This document shows, piece after piece, positions 25,608-36,685 of a stretch of DNA of 64,000 bases. The notes beneath the pieces were generated by a model. It was not told where the DNA came from. It did not search any database and saw nothing but the letters and a program-made list of their open reading frames with translations. How positions within the stretch are numbered: position 1 is the stretch's first letter; each line of letters opens with the position of its first letter. Origin of the DNA: Bipolaris cookei (Eukaryota > Ascomycota > Dothideomycetes > Pleosporales > Pleosporaceae); the NCBI GenBank assembly GCA_002286855.1, contig NRSV01000042.1, positions 186,001 to 250,000 of the forward strand, given 5' to 3'. Made by a program: the position numbers and the translations under genes.

Positions 25608-25645
25608 TGACCCTCTGACAAGGGGGAGGCCAAACTTTTGACAGG
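25608..25645. repeat. Tc1-like terminal segment, copy 2 (solo)
   Basis: Diverged copy of 22801-22838 in the same orientation, about 50 bp outside the Fot1-like end. No Tc1 transposase accompanies it, so it is a solo terminal repeat or the end of a deleted element. Confidence 0.55.
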
Positions 25646-27315
25646 CACCTCCGTACCCTCTCAATAATACCAGCTACAACAACAATGTTCAGAGAATCAC
25701 ATGTATATATATGTATTCCGCCATGCCAAGGTCTTTGAAGTAACCCGAGCATGAAAGTTTCTCTAGCGAAGGACATATCGGTGTTATGGCTGCCCAGAGA
25801 GTGCAATTCTAGTATTAATTGATGATGTCTAAAGTAGGGGAATTCCAATAGCTTTTTTCTATCAACACACGCAATTGCTGTGACGTAGTAGTCCCACTTC
25901 CCCTTTTAAGCTCCGCATTTCCTGCTGGCTGTTTGACAACGTTTGTACCACCACTAACAGGGCCTAGAACAGTATGCTGTTGGAGTTCGGATGGGACGCT
26001 GCCACCCACAGCCAGCCGAAAACTGGCGCGAACTGGCACAGGGATATACGGGGAAATACGGAACTCCATATACCCCAACCAGAGCGAAGGAGGCGGGAAG
26101 AGCTCCGCTGGTGCGCTCGCTTATCGCCGTGGAGGCCTTAAATGTGTAGGCAAAAGGAGCTCGATTTTAGTGAGTTACCTGGCCCGTGCGCTTATTCCAC
26201 AACCAAAACACTGCTTTCTCATCGCAGGCATATCACCGTGAGGTACAAGAAAGCTTGGGAGAGAGCATATTTAAATTATTTTAATCAACTCCCTCTCTTT
26301 TAGCTGAGTTTCTTCACTCTTTGTATCGGTATTTTGCTGTTGTGGATGGGTGGACTCAATCTGGAGTGGGTGCACAGGCCAGACGATTCCTCACAAAAAC
26401 AACCTCCTTCGTAGTACGTATGTATGTGAGTAATGTAGACCAGTGGAAGTCTTGATGGCCAGTGCGACGTTGCCTTCTTCTTATAGCTAGCACTTCCATC
26501 GTAGGTTCCGGGGAGTGGGGACAGAGCCTTGGTTCTGATGCCATTTTAGCCGCAGACGATTGGAATGCTTAGGTTGAGAGTTGCAGTATGATGGGTTGCC
26601 AGCGAACCTAACGGACCAAAAGGATCTATGTTTGAATACTTTTTTTAGGATCGCAAGAAGCACTGTTGGCCTGGCTATATCAGGGTGATGGTAAGAGCCT
26701 GGATCAGTTCAATGCATCAGCTTAGCAACGACGAGATAATGGGCGCTAGAGTGTATGTATACATAGAACGGACTACTTTTGCATACAATGATGGAGGGAG
26801 GAGCGAGTAAGTTGGGTGAGAGGAAGGTGTTTCGGGTGGAGCTTGAAAGGCCAGGCTATAACAAGGGTGAGGTGGCACGCATCGTATGAAGCGAAGGCGC
26901 AATTAGCGAAGGTCTATTATCTGCGCTGGGATAGCCTTGTGACGTAGAAGGGAGCGAAAACAGGTTAATCGATCAGTAGAGGTGACGATGCTCTCAGTAA
27001 AGCCAACCAATGCCAGTGAATGCTCCATTACTTGCATGGAGTCGCATACGCATGTGTATGCTACTATGAATAAGTCGCTAGGGAGAAAACGTGAATAGTA
27101 AGCGATGGCGAGGCGCGTGCTCGTGCACCCATGCGCCCAGTTCCAGAAGCTAGATGCGAAAACACAGGTGCCGGATGATGGATCTGTGTTTTTGTGCTCA
27201 TGGTGCGGGTGAGACCCAAATGTCAAAGCTCTCAACGGTCACTAAAGCAGGGAAAGGGCAGTCAGTCTATCGGAGCATTGTTCGAGTCTGGTTTCGTGGT
27301 GCTGTCAGCCAACTG
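25646..27315. other. Long stretch without a supported gene
   Basis: Open frames of 60-110 codons occur on both strands, with no recognisable domain, no good splice joins and overlapping antisense counterparts. A GGTGCGCTCGCTTATCGCCGTGG block near 26111 resembles the Fot1-like terminal repeat and may be a further relic. Confidence 0.4.
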
Positions 27316-27952
27316 TCACTCGCCCCGGGTATAGTTCAGCACGGCATGGTACTGCTGAGCATACATGTCATCATGCGATGCGGTACCAGCAGTTTTCTTA
27401 CCAATAAAGACTGCGCAGCCTAAGGCCAGAGCCTTGGTCGATGAACAGAATAGATACATATGCAGTCTGTGAGGCGCCGGGACAAGAGGCACATTGCGTT
27501 TCGGGAGATCAATATCTGTGACGGCGCTGTACTTAGGTGGCAAAGCCGATGAGTGCACGTGCGCGGTGCTTGAGTCGGGTTCCAAGCAGAGGCATTGCAA
27601 GTGCAGCCAATGTCCAGTGGCGTCAGGGCAATAAATTAAGGCAAGGCCCGAGACTCCAGGAACCAGTTCTTCAAGGCGTCGGCGGAGCACGCTCCTAGGC
27701 TGCCTGCCAACGGCCTGTAGGGATCCCTGGCCCAGACACGCGGGCGATACATACATTCGGCTCAATAGCAAAATAGTCGAAACTCTGCACGACCGCCGCC
27801 CTAAACATCAGACTACCGCATGTAGTGGGAAATGGGTCGTAAAACCTGTGTGTGCGGCTGCATAAGTCCTCCCAAGACTTGACTACCCTCCCAATCACAC
27901 GGTTTGTGCCGCTAAATGCGTTCGCTACCCTCGATGTTACATATATCGCCAT
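27316..27952 (-). CDS. Hypothetical protein, weakly supported two-exon model
   Basis: I do not recognise this protein. ATG 27952 opens a frame of 66 codons to 27755. A GTATGT..CCTACAG intron (27754-27715, only 40 nt and without a clear branch site) would join it in phase to 27714-27316, giving 198 residues. The product is neither low complexity nor membrane-like; there is a short hydrophobic patch near ALALGCAVFIGKK. It would diverge from the GPCR gene with only 88 bases between start codons. It may be spurious. Confidence 0.28.
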
Positions 27953-28040
27953 ATCTCCTACGCATGCCCATCTACAGTCTCCAGCCAGTTGTTGTTGAAC
28001 CTATCTCAAGCCTTATTTGCAACTGCGCAAATATCTCACC

Positions 28041-29536
28041 ATGCCCATCACCTGGAGTGTTGCGGTTCCTACACTTGTGGGCAGCCTTTGTTCCGCCGTT
28101 GCCACCTCATGCGTTCTCATCTGCTATGTCATCTACGCCGACCAGCAACGCTCTTTCCGCCACGTACTTGTTTTGAATCTCGCTCTCGCTGGTACGACGC
28201 CTCACCCCCTAATTCTCGCCTCTACAGGTCAGACTAACCATGCCAGCAGAATTCATCAATTCGGTGAACAATTCCGTATCGGGAGCTTGGGTCGTCGCAA
28301 ATCAGCGTGACTTGGTCGATGGCGTCGCATGTAATTTAAATGGCTGGGTGGGCCAGTGGTCCGTTCAGGTAAGCCTTCTCAAACCCCATATCCACTCTTT
28401 TGGATCATTCACTGACAAATCTCCAGGCGGCCGACTTTTCCATTCTAGCCATCGCCATCGTCACACTCCTTACCATTACTCGAAAGACTTACATGCCCAA
28501 TGTCTCTACCCTGAAGAAGGTCCTCATCTGCTCGTCCTGCTGGATCATGCCCACCATATCATGTAATTCATATTGCGCCTGAGTACCCAAGTCAAGGCTA
28601 ACTTCAACAAACAGCATGTACTGCCCTAGGACTCAATGAAATCGCCCCCGTTAGTGGCAATTGGTGCTGGATAAGTGCAAAACGAACAGATCTGCGCTAC
28701 GGCCTGGCTCATGCATGGCGATTTACCATCATCTTCATCACCATTGGCATATATGTCTACATCTGGATTTATATGAAGAGGCACTTCTCAACCCTGCGCG
28801 CGCATAGCATAGGAAAATCGTACGATCCAGGAAGCTCTGTGAGGCGCCGCGAATTCCGTCGAGACGATGCCTTCCAGCTGAAGAGCGAATCCCAAGTGGA
28901 GCTACATAAGATCAATGTCGAGTACCGTTACGAAGTGAAACACGCCCAAAGCGGCAGCGTTGGAAAAGCACAACTTGCAGCATCATCCGTTGAAGCGGGC
29001 AAGGGCGACAGTATCCAAAGTGATACAACGCCAAAAGGGCCCTCTCCCATCAGTTCACTATGTATGTCAGCTCTTCCCTTTCCAAACTCTTGTTTATATT
29101 TTGCCACCCCCTTAGTTTCTAGATCTTTGTTCATTATAATCTTAAACTGACTGTAGTTGTTACCACAGACGCACACCCCGCTGTAGACTCCGAACGCGAC
29201 GTTGAAGCTGCCAGGACAGAAACAGCAATAGCTGGAGCACAGGGCCCTCCGACCAACTTGACTGGAACTCTCCATAATGGGTCCAGCGGTCGGAACGTCG
29301 AAAAGGAAATTCAGAGAATGCTGCTTCTCAACGCATATCCTATCTTATACGTCATCCTCTGGGCGCCTGGTTTAATCAATCGTCTTGTGGAAGCATCAGG
29401 GCATAAGAGTAAGACGTTGACCATCCTTCAATGTTCAACGCAATTTATCGGATTTGCAAACGCCATCACATACGGGTTCAACGAGCATCTGAAGAAAATG
29501 ATCAAAGGGGATTTGATGGCGCAGTTTAGAAGGTGA
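28041..29536 (+). CDS. cAMP-receptor-like / Git3-related G-protein-coupled receptor
   Basis: Seven-helix plasma-membrane receptor expected to signal through a heterotrimeric G protein to adenylate cyclase. Five exons (28041-28191, 28250-28368, 28427-28562, 28615-29061, 29157-29536) give 410 residues, all in phase. Helices 1-5 fall in the first ~240 residues. The extracellular loop has the NWCWIS motif typical of Dictyostelium cAR-like receptors. The third cytoplasmic loop is long, charged and Ser-rich (about 135 residues). Helices 6 and 7 follow, with NAYPILYVILWAPGLINR and FANAITYGFNE. The short C tail ends MAQFRR. Branch sites CTAAC or CTGAC are visible in introns 1, 3 and 4. The ligand is unknown; nutrient or pheromone-like sensing is inference from the family. 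Confidence 0.85.
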
Positions 29537-30798
29537 CCACGATCAGTATCTCGATGATTATCTCTTTTGTATACCTATCGCACTACCAAATGCTCAGTCC
29601 TCCTCTTGACTGATTGATTCAGCAATATTCTGTAAATAACGAACAATAACATGTAATGTAGATACACCAATGACTTTACCAACTCTCGGCACATTACCAC
29701 GGATACGCGGTGGTTTAGTTATTACGTGAAGTATGATGCTCACATGATGCGCTACTCTCGCACTACCCCGGCACGGAGCCTCCACCACCTGTAAAAGGTC
29801 GGCCCTGCGTCGGTCCGTTCCAGTCTAATCCAGCGAAGCTTCGGCTTTGACCGCTGATCACGTTCCTCAGAAATGCGGAGCGTTCTGCGGGTGTGGGACG
29901 ATGCAATTATCAACCTCGATTTGTCAAGTTTCAACAGCAATTCCTGAAACAGTAGTTTGGTGATACTACTAAGATAACTCCCCAAGCCAGCCCTGTCTAT
30001 CTATTATATACTACCCCACGACGATCACTCTGCACCGTGCATTACTCAAATCCACTTTATTGTTCTTGGCATTTATTTTCTTCGGGCTTTACAGGGTCAC
30101 TGGATGGCATTGTCGAAAAACACCGACGGCGCTTAATAAATCGTGTGTCATCATCTAACCAGAGTATGGGGGCAGATAAAACTTCCCTAGATATCCGCGC
30201 CTACCATCCTTGACGAATGCACTCTAAATCCGCTTGGTAGGCCAATTGCGACATGTCAGAAACCCATGACCACCTTTTATATCAGGCAATCTTAGCAGAC
30301 TTGCTTGATGCTGATAAATACATGTTAATCATGCCCAAACTCGGCAGGTATGCTAGTGTTCCTTTTCCTTGACAATAGCAATCGGGTTTAGTACGTCGCA
30401 ATCACTTCTTTTCTTGAAGAAGATGCTCGGATAACTAGCAGCTTTGATCCAGTTTTTTTTTAATCATCGTGTGGGGTAGACTAAAAGTCGTGCTGCTTTT
30501 ACGGCGATTTAAATCCCACAAGACTCCGGATAAGCAGGGTTAGGCCTTTGTTACTACATCGGGACGGCACGCCCGCTCGCAACCACTAACAACACGAAGC
30601 AAAACCCGTGGCATCCAAGTTTCAACAATAAGAATCAACAGCATGATAAAATAAAGAGATAGGAGATACGTGAATAATGTATATTGTAACATATTATAGA
30701 CTAAAAAAAGACTAAAACTATTTTGTCTGTACTATTTTCATACGCAGAGACTGTAAAGCATTGCTTTGACACGTGGGTCCGTATCTGCATGACTGAAA
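29537..30798. other. AT-rich, no gene seen
   Basis: Rich in TA dinucleotides, with only short frames. It may include RIP-degraded repeat sequence, but I cannot name an element. Confidence 0.4.
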
Positions 30799-31479
30799 CT
30801 ACCGTTTCTGCATTGCGTCAAGAACATCACTCGGGGATAGACCTTGATTATCTGGGGGGATTTCATCTTTCAACTGCTCCAGGTACTCGGCCGCCTCCGC
30901 ATCGTCCCACGTGTCTTTGAGAAACTGGAAGCCAAGAAGTCCGCCGTTTTGGCCCTGGTAGACTACCAAGACTTTTGCTTCTGCTAACTTATCTTTAGCC
31001 AAGGTCGAGCCACTGGCAACACAGCGCCTAAGGTGGTCTGCGTACTCATCTAACACCTTATAGCAGAGTGCGTGGTCTCGAAGCGTGCTTCGTTGTCCCG
31101 GAGACAATGGCTTGCCTTCGTCCATGTGCGCTACAAACTCATCATGGATGTCGTTGAATTCAGCCATGCTATCAACAGTATATGTTGCGTAGACCTTGAG
31201 ATTTAGCATCTCCTCCACAGTGTCTGTCATGAAACTGGTATCAACACATCCCCTGCTGTTCCTAAGACGCGCGTATTTCCCCGCCATATAGAACGGCCCA
31301 ACCCTCCAGAACTCCTTACACCGACGTCCTGGTTCGAAAATAGTGTCTGGGGCAAATTTGACCTGCCTCTTTCGAATTTGCCTAGGCATGGAGGGCTTTC
31401 CAGGTATTTGGGAATTTCTAGACACAGGCGACTTTTTAGGTATGGCGGGCTGTTTAGGTACGGTCAGCTGTTTAGACAT
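30799..31479 (-). CDS. Orphan protein of 226 residues with a Pro/Lys repeat N terminus
   Basis: Intact single-exon frame from ATG 31479 to the stop at 30799. I do not recognise the family. Residues 1-35 are basic and built from imperfect repeats of about 8 residues (KQLTVPKQ, PAIPKKSP, PGKPSMPR), without a signal peptide. The rest is a mixed charged, mostly helical-looking domain with HDEFVAHMDEGKPLSPGQR and LRDHALCYKVLDEYADHLR, ending in an acidic tail. There is no membrane segment. It is isolated in AT-rich sequence between the GPCR gene and the OYE pseudogene. A lineage-restricted gene is likely; no function is proposed. Confidence 0.55.
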   Translation of the reverse strand: MSKQLTVPKQPAIPKKSPVSRNSQIPGKPSMPRQIRKRQVKFAPDTIFEPGRRCKEFWRVGPFYMAGKYARLRNSRGCVDTSFMTDTVEEMLNLKVYATYTVDSMAEFNDIHDEFVAHMDEGKPLSPGQRSTLRDHALCYKVLDEYADHLRRCVASGSTLAKDKLAEAKVLVVYQGQNGGLLGFQFLKDTWDDAEAAEYLEQLKDEIPPDNQGLSPSDVLDAMQKR

Positions 31480-32683
31480 TTTGGACCTTTCTTCTTCGAT
31501 CGTAGAGCTTGTTGTATAATACTAGTCTTCTGGGGAGTAGTGAACATTTTTATATTGGAGATTGTCTTACACAATCATTGTAGATAGCTACCCAGTGAGT
31601 GACAGCTAGAACTTTGAGCTTTGTGAAAAGGTATCAGTCATTTCATCCAAGACACAGAGTCAGAAATCCCATGGCACAATACATTGTTCTATAGAGCAGG
31701 TTTAAAGTATCTCCATTACTTGTGGAATAACATGGTTTGACTCATCTATGGAAAACTAGGGAGGAAGTCTGATTAGTCAAGGTGTAAGATTGTGATGGGT
31801 TATCAAGGACAGTGAATTGATTGTAAAAGTAGGTTGTATTGATCTGATCCTGTTGTGATTGTTCTTGTTCTTGTGGGGACACATGGAGCGTCTCTTGAGT
31901 GAGATATACTACTTAGTCATGTGACGTGAGACGCTTCCTGTTCTAGCTTTAGCTGGGGTAGTCTTGACGGCGAGCTCTGATTGACTGTAAACAGACTCCA
32001 GGCGCTCCGATTCACACCTGGATCCTGCGGCTTAGGCTGCTGTTATCTGACACATGGGAAGGCTCAACCCCTCTCTGCCATCGGAATATGACTGTTGCCA
32101 TAACAATGTGTACAGAAGTATCTATATTGAGTAAAATCCAAAGACTATTAATCTTCAAGAATTATACTTAGGAATAATTCTACCTCTTATTTTACTAGGG
32201 AGACGTCTTATTTATCCCATGTGCGGACACTGAATACTTTCACCCTAGAAACATGTAGCACCGAATCACTTCACGGTCTGCCAGTACTCTATGCACTGAT
32301 ATAGTGAATACTGCATGAATAGCGAGCCGAAAATCACAATTGTACAGCTTACACAACTACAAACTACTTCATCATGGCTGCAACATGCAATAACGAGTAG
32401 ACTCTGCAACAGTCAATTGAGTGGGTCCTAGAGGGTTCAGATTGGATTATTTGATTATTTCTTTAGGCCTAGTACTTTTCTATAAAAGTTTAACTCCTAC
32501 CTAGATAAGTAAGGGGGGCTCTGGCAGAGTCTGGATTAAATTACTTGTTACAGACTATAATAACAAGATTTCTATAATTGATCTCCACTAATCTATACGT
32601 CTATATTTCATGAAACCACTCTTTTGCGTATAGTTGGGTATTTCTAGAGTTCCTCTCTGTTAATACGCTTGCACCGCCTTCCA
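31480..32683. other. AT-rich, no gene seen
   Basis: Promoter of the orphan gene on one side and the OYE pseudogene's downstream flank on the other. No open frame of note; many TA-rich runs at 32100-32650. Confidence 0.4.
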
Positions 32684-32782
32684 CATACTTGTCAACAAGC
32701 AAGCTGGCGGATTTTGGGTGGGTTATCAAGCCAATCTAAGCCGGGGGTTTCGCCTGGCTCGGCTTGCTTGTTGACAAGTATG
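32684..32782. mobile_element. MITE-like element, 99 bp, 21-bp inverted ends
   Basis: Ends CATACTTGTCAACAAGCAAGC (32684-32704) and its exact complement (32762-32782). Counting the inner TA pairs as target duplication leaves a TIR of CTTGTCAACAAGCAAGC, a Tc1/mariner-like pattern. It lies at the 3' end of the OYE pseudogene and supplies that frame's last ~30 codons and stop. The CAACAAGCAA core is shared with the hAT-type MITE at 22524, possibly by chance. Confidence 0.7.
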
Positions 32783-33864
32783 GAATTCCAATCATTAATG
32801 AACGGATAATCATTAAAGCCTTTCTCGCTCTCCGGCAAGTAAAAGGATTCTCGGTCACAAGGGTTGAATTCAATTCCTTTCCTCAACCTGAATACCAGAT
32901 CAGGTGTCGGGATGATGTGGTGTCCAAACGCGATAACGATATCTTTGTCCTTGTGCTTTTCTACATACTGTTTGGCATTATGGGGCTTGAAACCTCGAGC
33001 AAGCAGCAATGTGCAAGTGAAGTGCGGTAGTAGGAGTTCAACTGATTCGGTGGTTTCGACGTCGTCGACACCGACAACACTTGGTTTGATAAGATGCAGA
33101 TAGGCAAGATTGAAAATATCCGGTTTCTTCGTAATTTCGGTGAATTAAGGTATCGGGTCTTTCATTCTCATGCCGTGGTAGTCGGAGAACGAGTTCAACC
33201 GGATACCAGTCTTTTCTGCGCCAATGGCTTCAACCACGGCCTGTGCAACCTCTACAGCGAACTGAGAGCGGTTCTCAAGGGAGCCGCCGTAGGATTCTGT
33301 ACGTTTGTTGCAGGTATCTTGCAGGAACTGGTCGATGAGAAATCCATGTGTAGCATGAATTTCTACACCCTCGAAGCCACCCTCGATGGCGTTCTTTGCA
33401 GCTTGAGCATATTCCCTAACGGACTCTTTGATCTCTTCGACAGTCATTTTCTTTGGCGTGGCGTAACCTTCACCTAGAGATGTAGGACTGGAAGACTTGA
33501 TGGTATTGCCTTCTTTCTCCGAGACTTTTGGATCTGCTGTACATCCAAGACTCCACAGTTGGAGATAAGTATACGAGCCCTTCTCATCAACGGCTTTGGT
33601 GACTAGCTTCCAAGCGTCGATTTGAGCTTGTGACCAGATGCCAGGTACGTTGGCGAAACTACTAGCTTTTTTTGATATTAATGTCACTTCGGAAATAAGA
33701 AGTGTTCCAGGTACGCAGCTACGCTCGCCATAGTACTTTGCAGCCATAGGTAATATTTCATGATTATCGTTTGCGCGGAAGCGTGTACAAGCGGCCATGG
33801 CGACACGGTTCTTGAGCTCTATGTTGCCTCCTTTTAGGGGCTAGAAGAAGCAGTCCGCTGGCAT
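32783..33864 (-). pseudogene. Old Yellow Enzyme family NADH:flavin oxidoreductase, decayed
   Basis: FMN-dependent ene-reductase pseudogene. From ATG 33864 the frame is continuous to 32783 without frameshifts but has two stops: TAG at 33841-33843 (codon 8, where the family has Gln before PLK) and TAA at 33145-33147 (after MKDPIP, where the family has Gln before FT). Both fit CAG or CAA changed at CpA. Recognisable OYE parts include NIELKNRVAMAACTRFRA, the ligand-binding HATHGFLIDQFLQD with its His pair, CNKRTESYGGSLENRSQF, and the FMN-phosphate region, which reads AFGHH where GR is expected. The 3' end is replaced by the 99-bp MITE. Confidence 0.85.
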
Positions 33865-35482
33865 TTTGGTATTTTGCGAGTTAAGTTTGGAAAATGGATT
33901 GGTTCTGGTGCGGAAAATTGTGGTGAGTAAATGGAAATATATAATTCTCTGCCTTTTTTTAGAAGCCTCAACATTACAAGATATGATGCATGTCATGTAA
34001 TGAAGTAACCGCCCTAGTATAGCGGAACCTGTTGAATGGGCTCTGTAGCTAGCTAGCATAAGCGTGAACCGGGTGCAAACAGCAAGGTACGAAGCATGTG
34101 CGCGTGGGGCTAAAGAGGGTTTGCACGAATGCAGAAGGGTTGCCAAAAGACAGGTATGTTTATTCAAAATTCTTGTTCCTATTACCTATCTACGTACGTA
34201 CAAGGTTCTCTTCTTATGCTCTCTGCTGTGTGCGGGGTAGAGCTTCCGAGCCATCCGATCGCTGTAACCTTATTACTTATACGGATAGAACCAAAATATT
34301 CGGAAGCCGAGAAATTAGCGCCAAATCCTATTAAATCTAATCAATAGCAGCTTTAGCTGCATATTATTTAAACTATGTACTGCTATAACTACCCTTTGCT
34401 CCGGCGGTTGCTGCTGCTGCTCGCAAATCTGGCTCATCCGGATGCTTCCTAACCTGGCTTTTCCGGTTGCTCACTATGTAGTCGATTTCGGACTTAACAA
34501 GAGCAACATTTGTAATACAGAAGGGGCAAGACACGGGTAGCATCGTGCGTGGTACAGCGCCACATTTGATTTATACAGTGAATATTAGACTCTCAAAGTG
34601 ACAGTAGTCAATCCCTTAAAAATACAAGAAGAGGAGCCATTGCCTCTACTTTTCTTTTTATCCCTGCAACATGTGCAATTTTTAGATTAGATTAGCACAG
34701 AGTGAGAGATCAAGAGCGGGCTCATCATCAGTCTTATATATACAGTCACCTATCAGAAGTTCGTTCGCGTAAGCATGGTTTGCAATACCAGATACTCTGA
34801 TAGCTAGTCTAATCTTGAGTATGCCGCAACGAATCCGGGCCGTAATACAGGCAAAGGGGTACCAGAAAAAATATTAGTAATCGCAGAAGTAACTAATCTA
34901 TCTTAATTTAAAAATCGAACATGGTTTGGTGGAGTTGCACAGTGTTGAAGTTGGGCAAAAAAGTGGTGTCGGTGCGCCCAGACGCTACGTAGTGCGAACA
35001 GACTTTTGAGTTAGTACTGTATCTCAAATCCCCTTTGAAAACTCCCAGGGGGTATGCGGACGGGCAAGACCAGGACTTTCGGCGGTAGTTTCGTATGGTG
35101 AAGAGGTTTGATAGGCAAAGTCAACTACGCACAGGATAGACCATTGACATCAGTGATCGCTAAATATATTCAATGTATGTAAGATACACCCCCAGTGGTG
35201 AGAAAGATGATGTCACATTATGAACCAGCGAGACTGAATCGATACCTTGTCGCAAGTACCAGTAAGCAATTCACTGCTGCCTACACATACCCTTCTTCAC
35301 TCATCCTCAAGCCGTTATGGTTTCCGCTTTGAGCACCCATGTCTCGCTAATTACTGTTCTCTCCTACACACTGACGCTTTTGTACGACAGATATCATTTC
35401 CTTCACGTATATAAACCACGATTACCACTGTAGTCAATCCCACCCGACAGCACTCCGCATTCTCAACTAAGATATTTGAAAA
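33865..35482. other. AT-rich, no intact gene
   Basis: One short minus-strand frame at about 34390-34545 encodes a CPFC-containing peptide followed by a run of charged residues and four alanines. It has no partner exons that I can find. The rest is AT-rich without a signal. The promoter of the astacin pseudogene is at its right end. Confidence 0.4.
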
Positions 35483-36685
35483 ATGATTGCAATCTCCCTC
35501 TTACTACTAGCTTCCCTCTTAGCCCCAGCCCTCGCCCAGGAGACTGTACCCAAATTCGGTTCCTTCTGCGGCAATCCAGTACCTGTCTATGAAAACGGTA
35601 CAAAAGTCACCAACTGGCCCGAATACATAGCCGAGCTGGAGAAACATGAAGCTTTGAGCGGCCAAGGCGCAACCGATACTTGGGGAACTGAAGGCGGTCC
35701 TATTCCCTGACCGCGTACTGGCGAGTATTAGGTTGTTGTCCCGTACTGCTTCGTATAAGAGCGTGACCGCAGGTACATCCGAAACGTAGTGGAGAACGGT
35801 ATGGCCAAGTGGATTGAGTAAGTAACCACCAAAAACAATCTCTTCTTTTCCATATCTTTTGCTTCAGCTAGGGAGATTAACAAACTCACAGGCATCTCGG
35901 CGGCCCAGCGAGTCGCACCGCCGGCCATGCCATCAGCTCCCAAGAGCGCAAGAACATTCAGGGAAACCAATTGTACTGTGCTTCTCCCGCCAACTGTGAT
36001 CTTTGGAACAACAGGGTCCCCAAGGATACCGTTACGTTCGAATACACCAAAGACAAAAGCTGAGGCGGAAGTGTCGGTCTCACGTCCAGCGGTAAACCCT
36101 GGCAGCAACTCGTACATATTGCCAACGGATATACACTGGTTGGAGTTATGCACGAGCTAGGTCATGTTCTAGGTGACTCGACTCTCCATCACCGCATCAC
36201 CTGAAGCCCATCAAATATTGGCAAACCGAAGAGAATATATATTTGACAGATTAGGCATGGCCCACGAACATAACCACCCCGACCGCGACACCTACATCAA
36301 AGTCATCCCTAAAGCCCTCGCAGACTGGGACGCATGCTGGCAGCGCGCCCACGCCCACGAAGGCCCCATTGTAACCCCCGACAACCTCTGCCGCCCCATT
36401 CGTCTAAACATCAAATACGGATGCACGTGCGCCGCCTTTGTCAAAAACTACGTCGAGCCTGGCTGGCCCATCAAGTCCAACAGCGGCTACGATCTCACCA
36501 GTATCATGTATTATACTAGTATACCCGGGTATGCGAATCAGCGCTGCATCACTACGGGTGAGTATTGTCCTGTGGTGGCGTATGTGGATCCGAGGGATCA
36601 TGGTAAGGGGACGAGGCTGGTGGAGCAAGTGAGGAGGCCGAATGAGAAGGATTTGATGTGGGTTAAGAGGACGTATCCGTGGTAG
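35483..36685 (+). pseudogene. Secreted astacin-type (M12A) metalloprotease, inactivated
   Basis: Zinc endopeptidase pseudogene. The ATG at 35483 starts a clear signal peptide (MIAISLLLLASLLAPALAQ). Exons 35483-35817, 35892-36172 and 36255-36685 join in phase to about 348 codons. The second junction rebuilds the extended zinc site HELGHVLG|MAHEHNHPDRD, and the Met-turn reads SIMYYTS. Four in-frame stops lie at 35708 (TGA), 35729 (TAG), 35756 (TAA) and 36061 (TGA). Each is one C-to-T step from CGA, CAG, CAA and CGA. No indels are seen. Everything after residue 75 would be lost, including the catalytic site. Confidence 0.82.

Noticed and set aside
25815..26241. Overlapping frames on both strands at 25.8-26.2 kb as a gene
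   Set aside because: No recognisable domain, both strands equally open, no splice signals joining them to neighbours.
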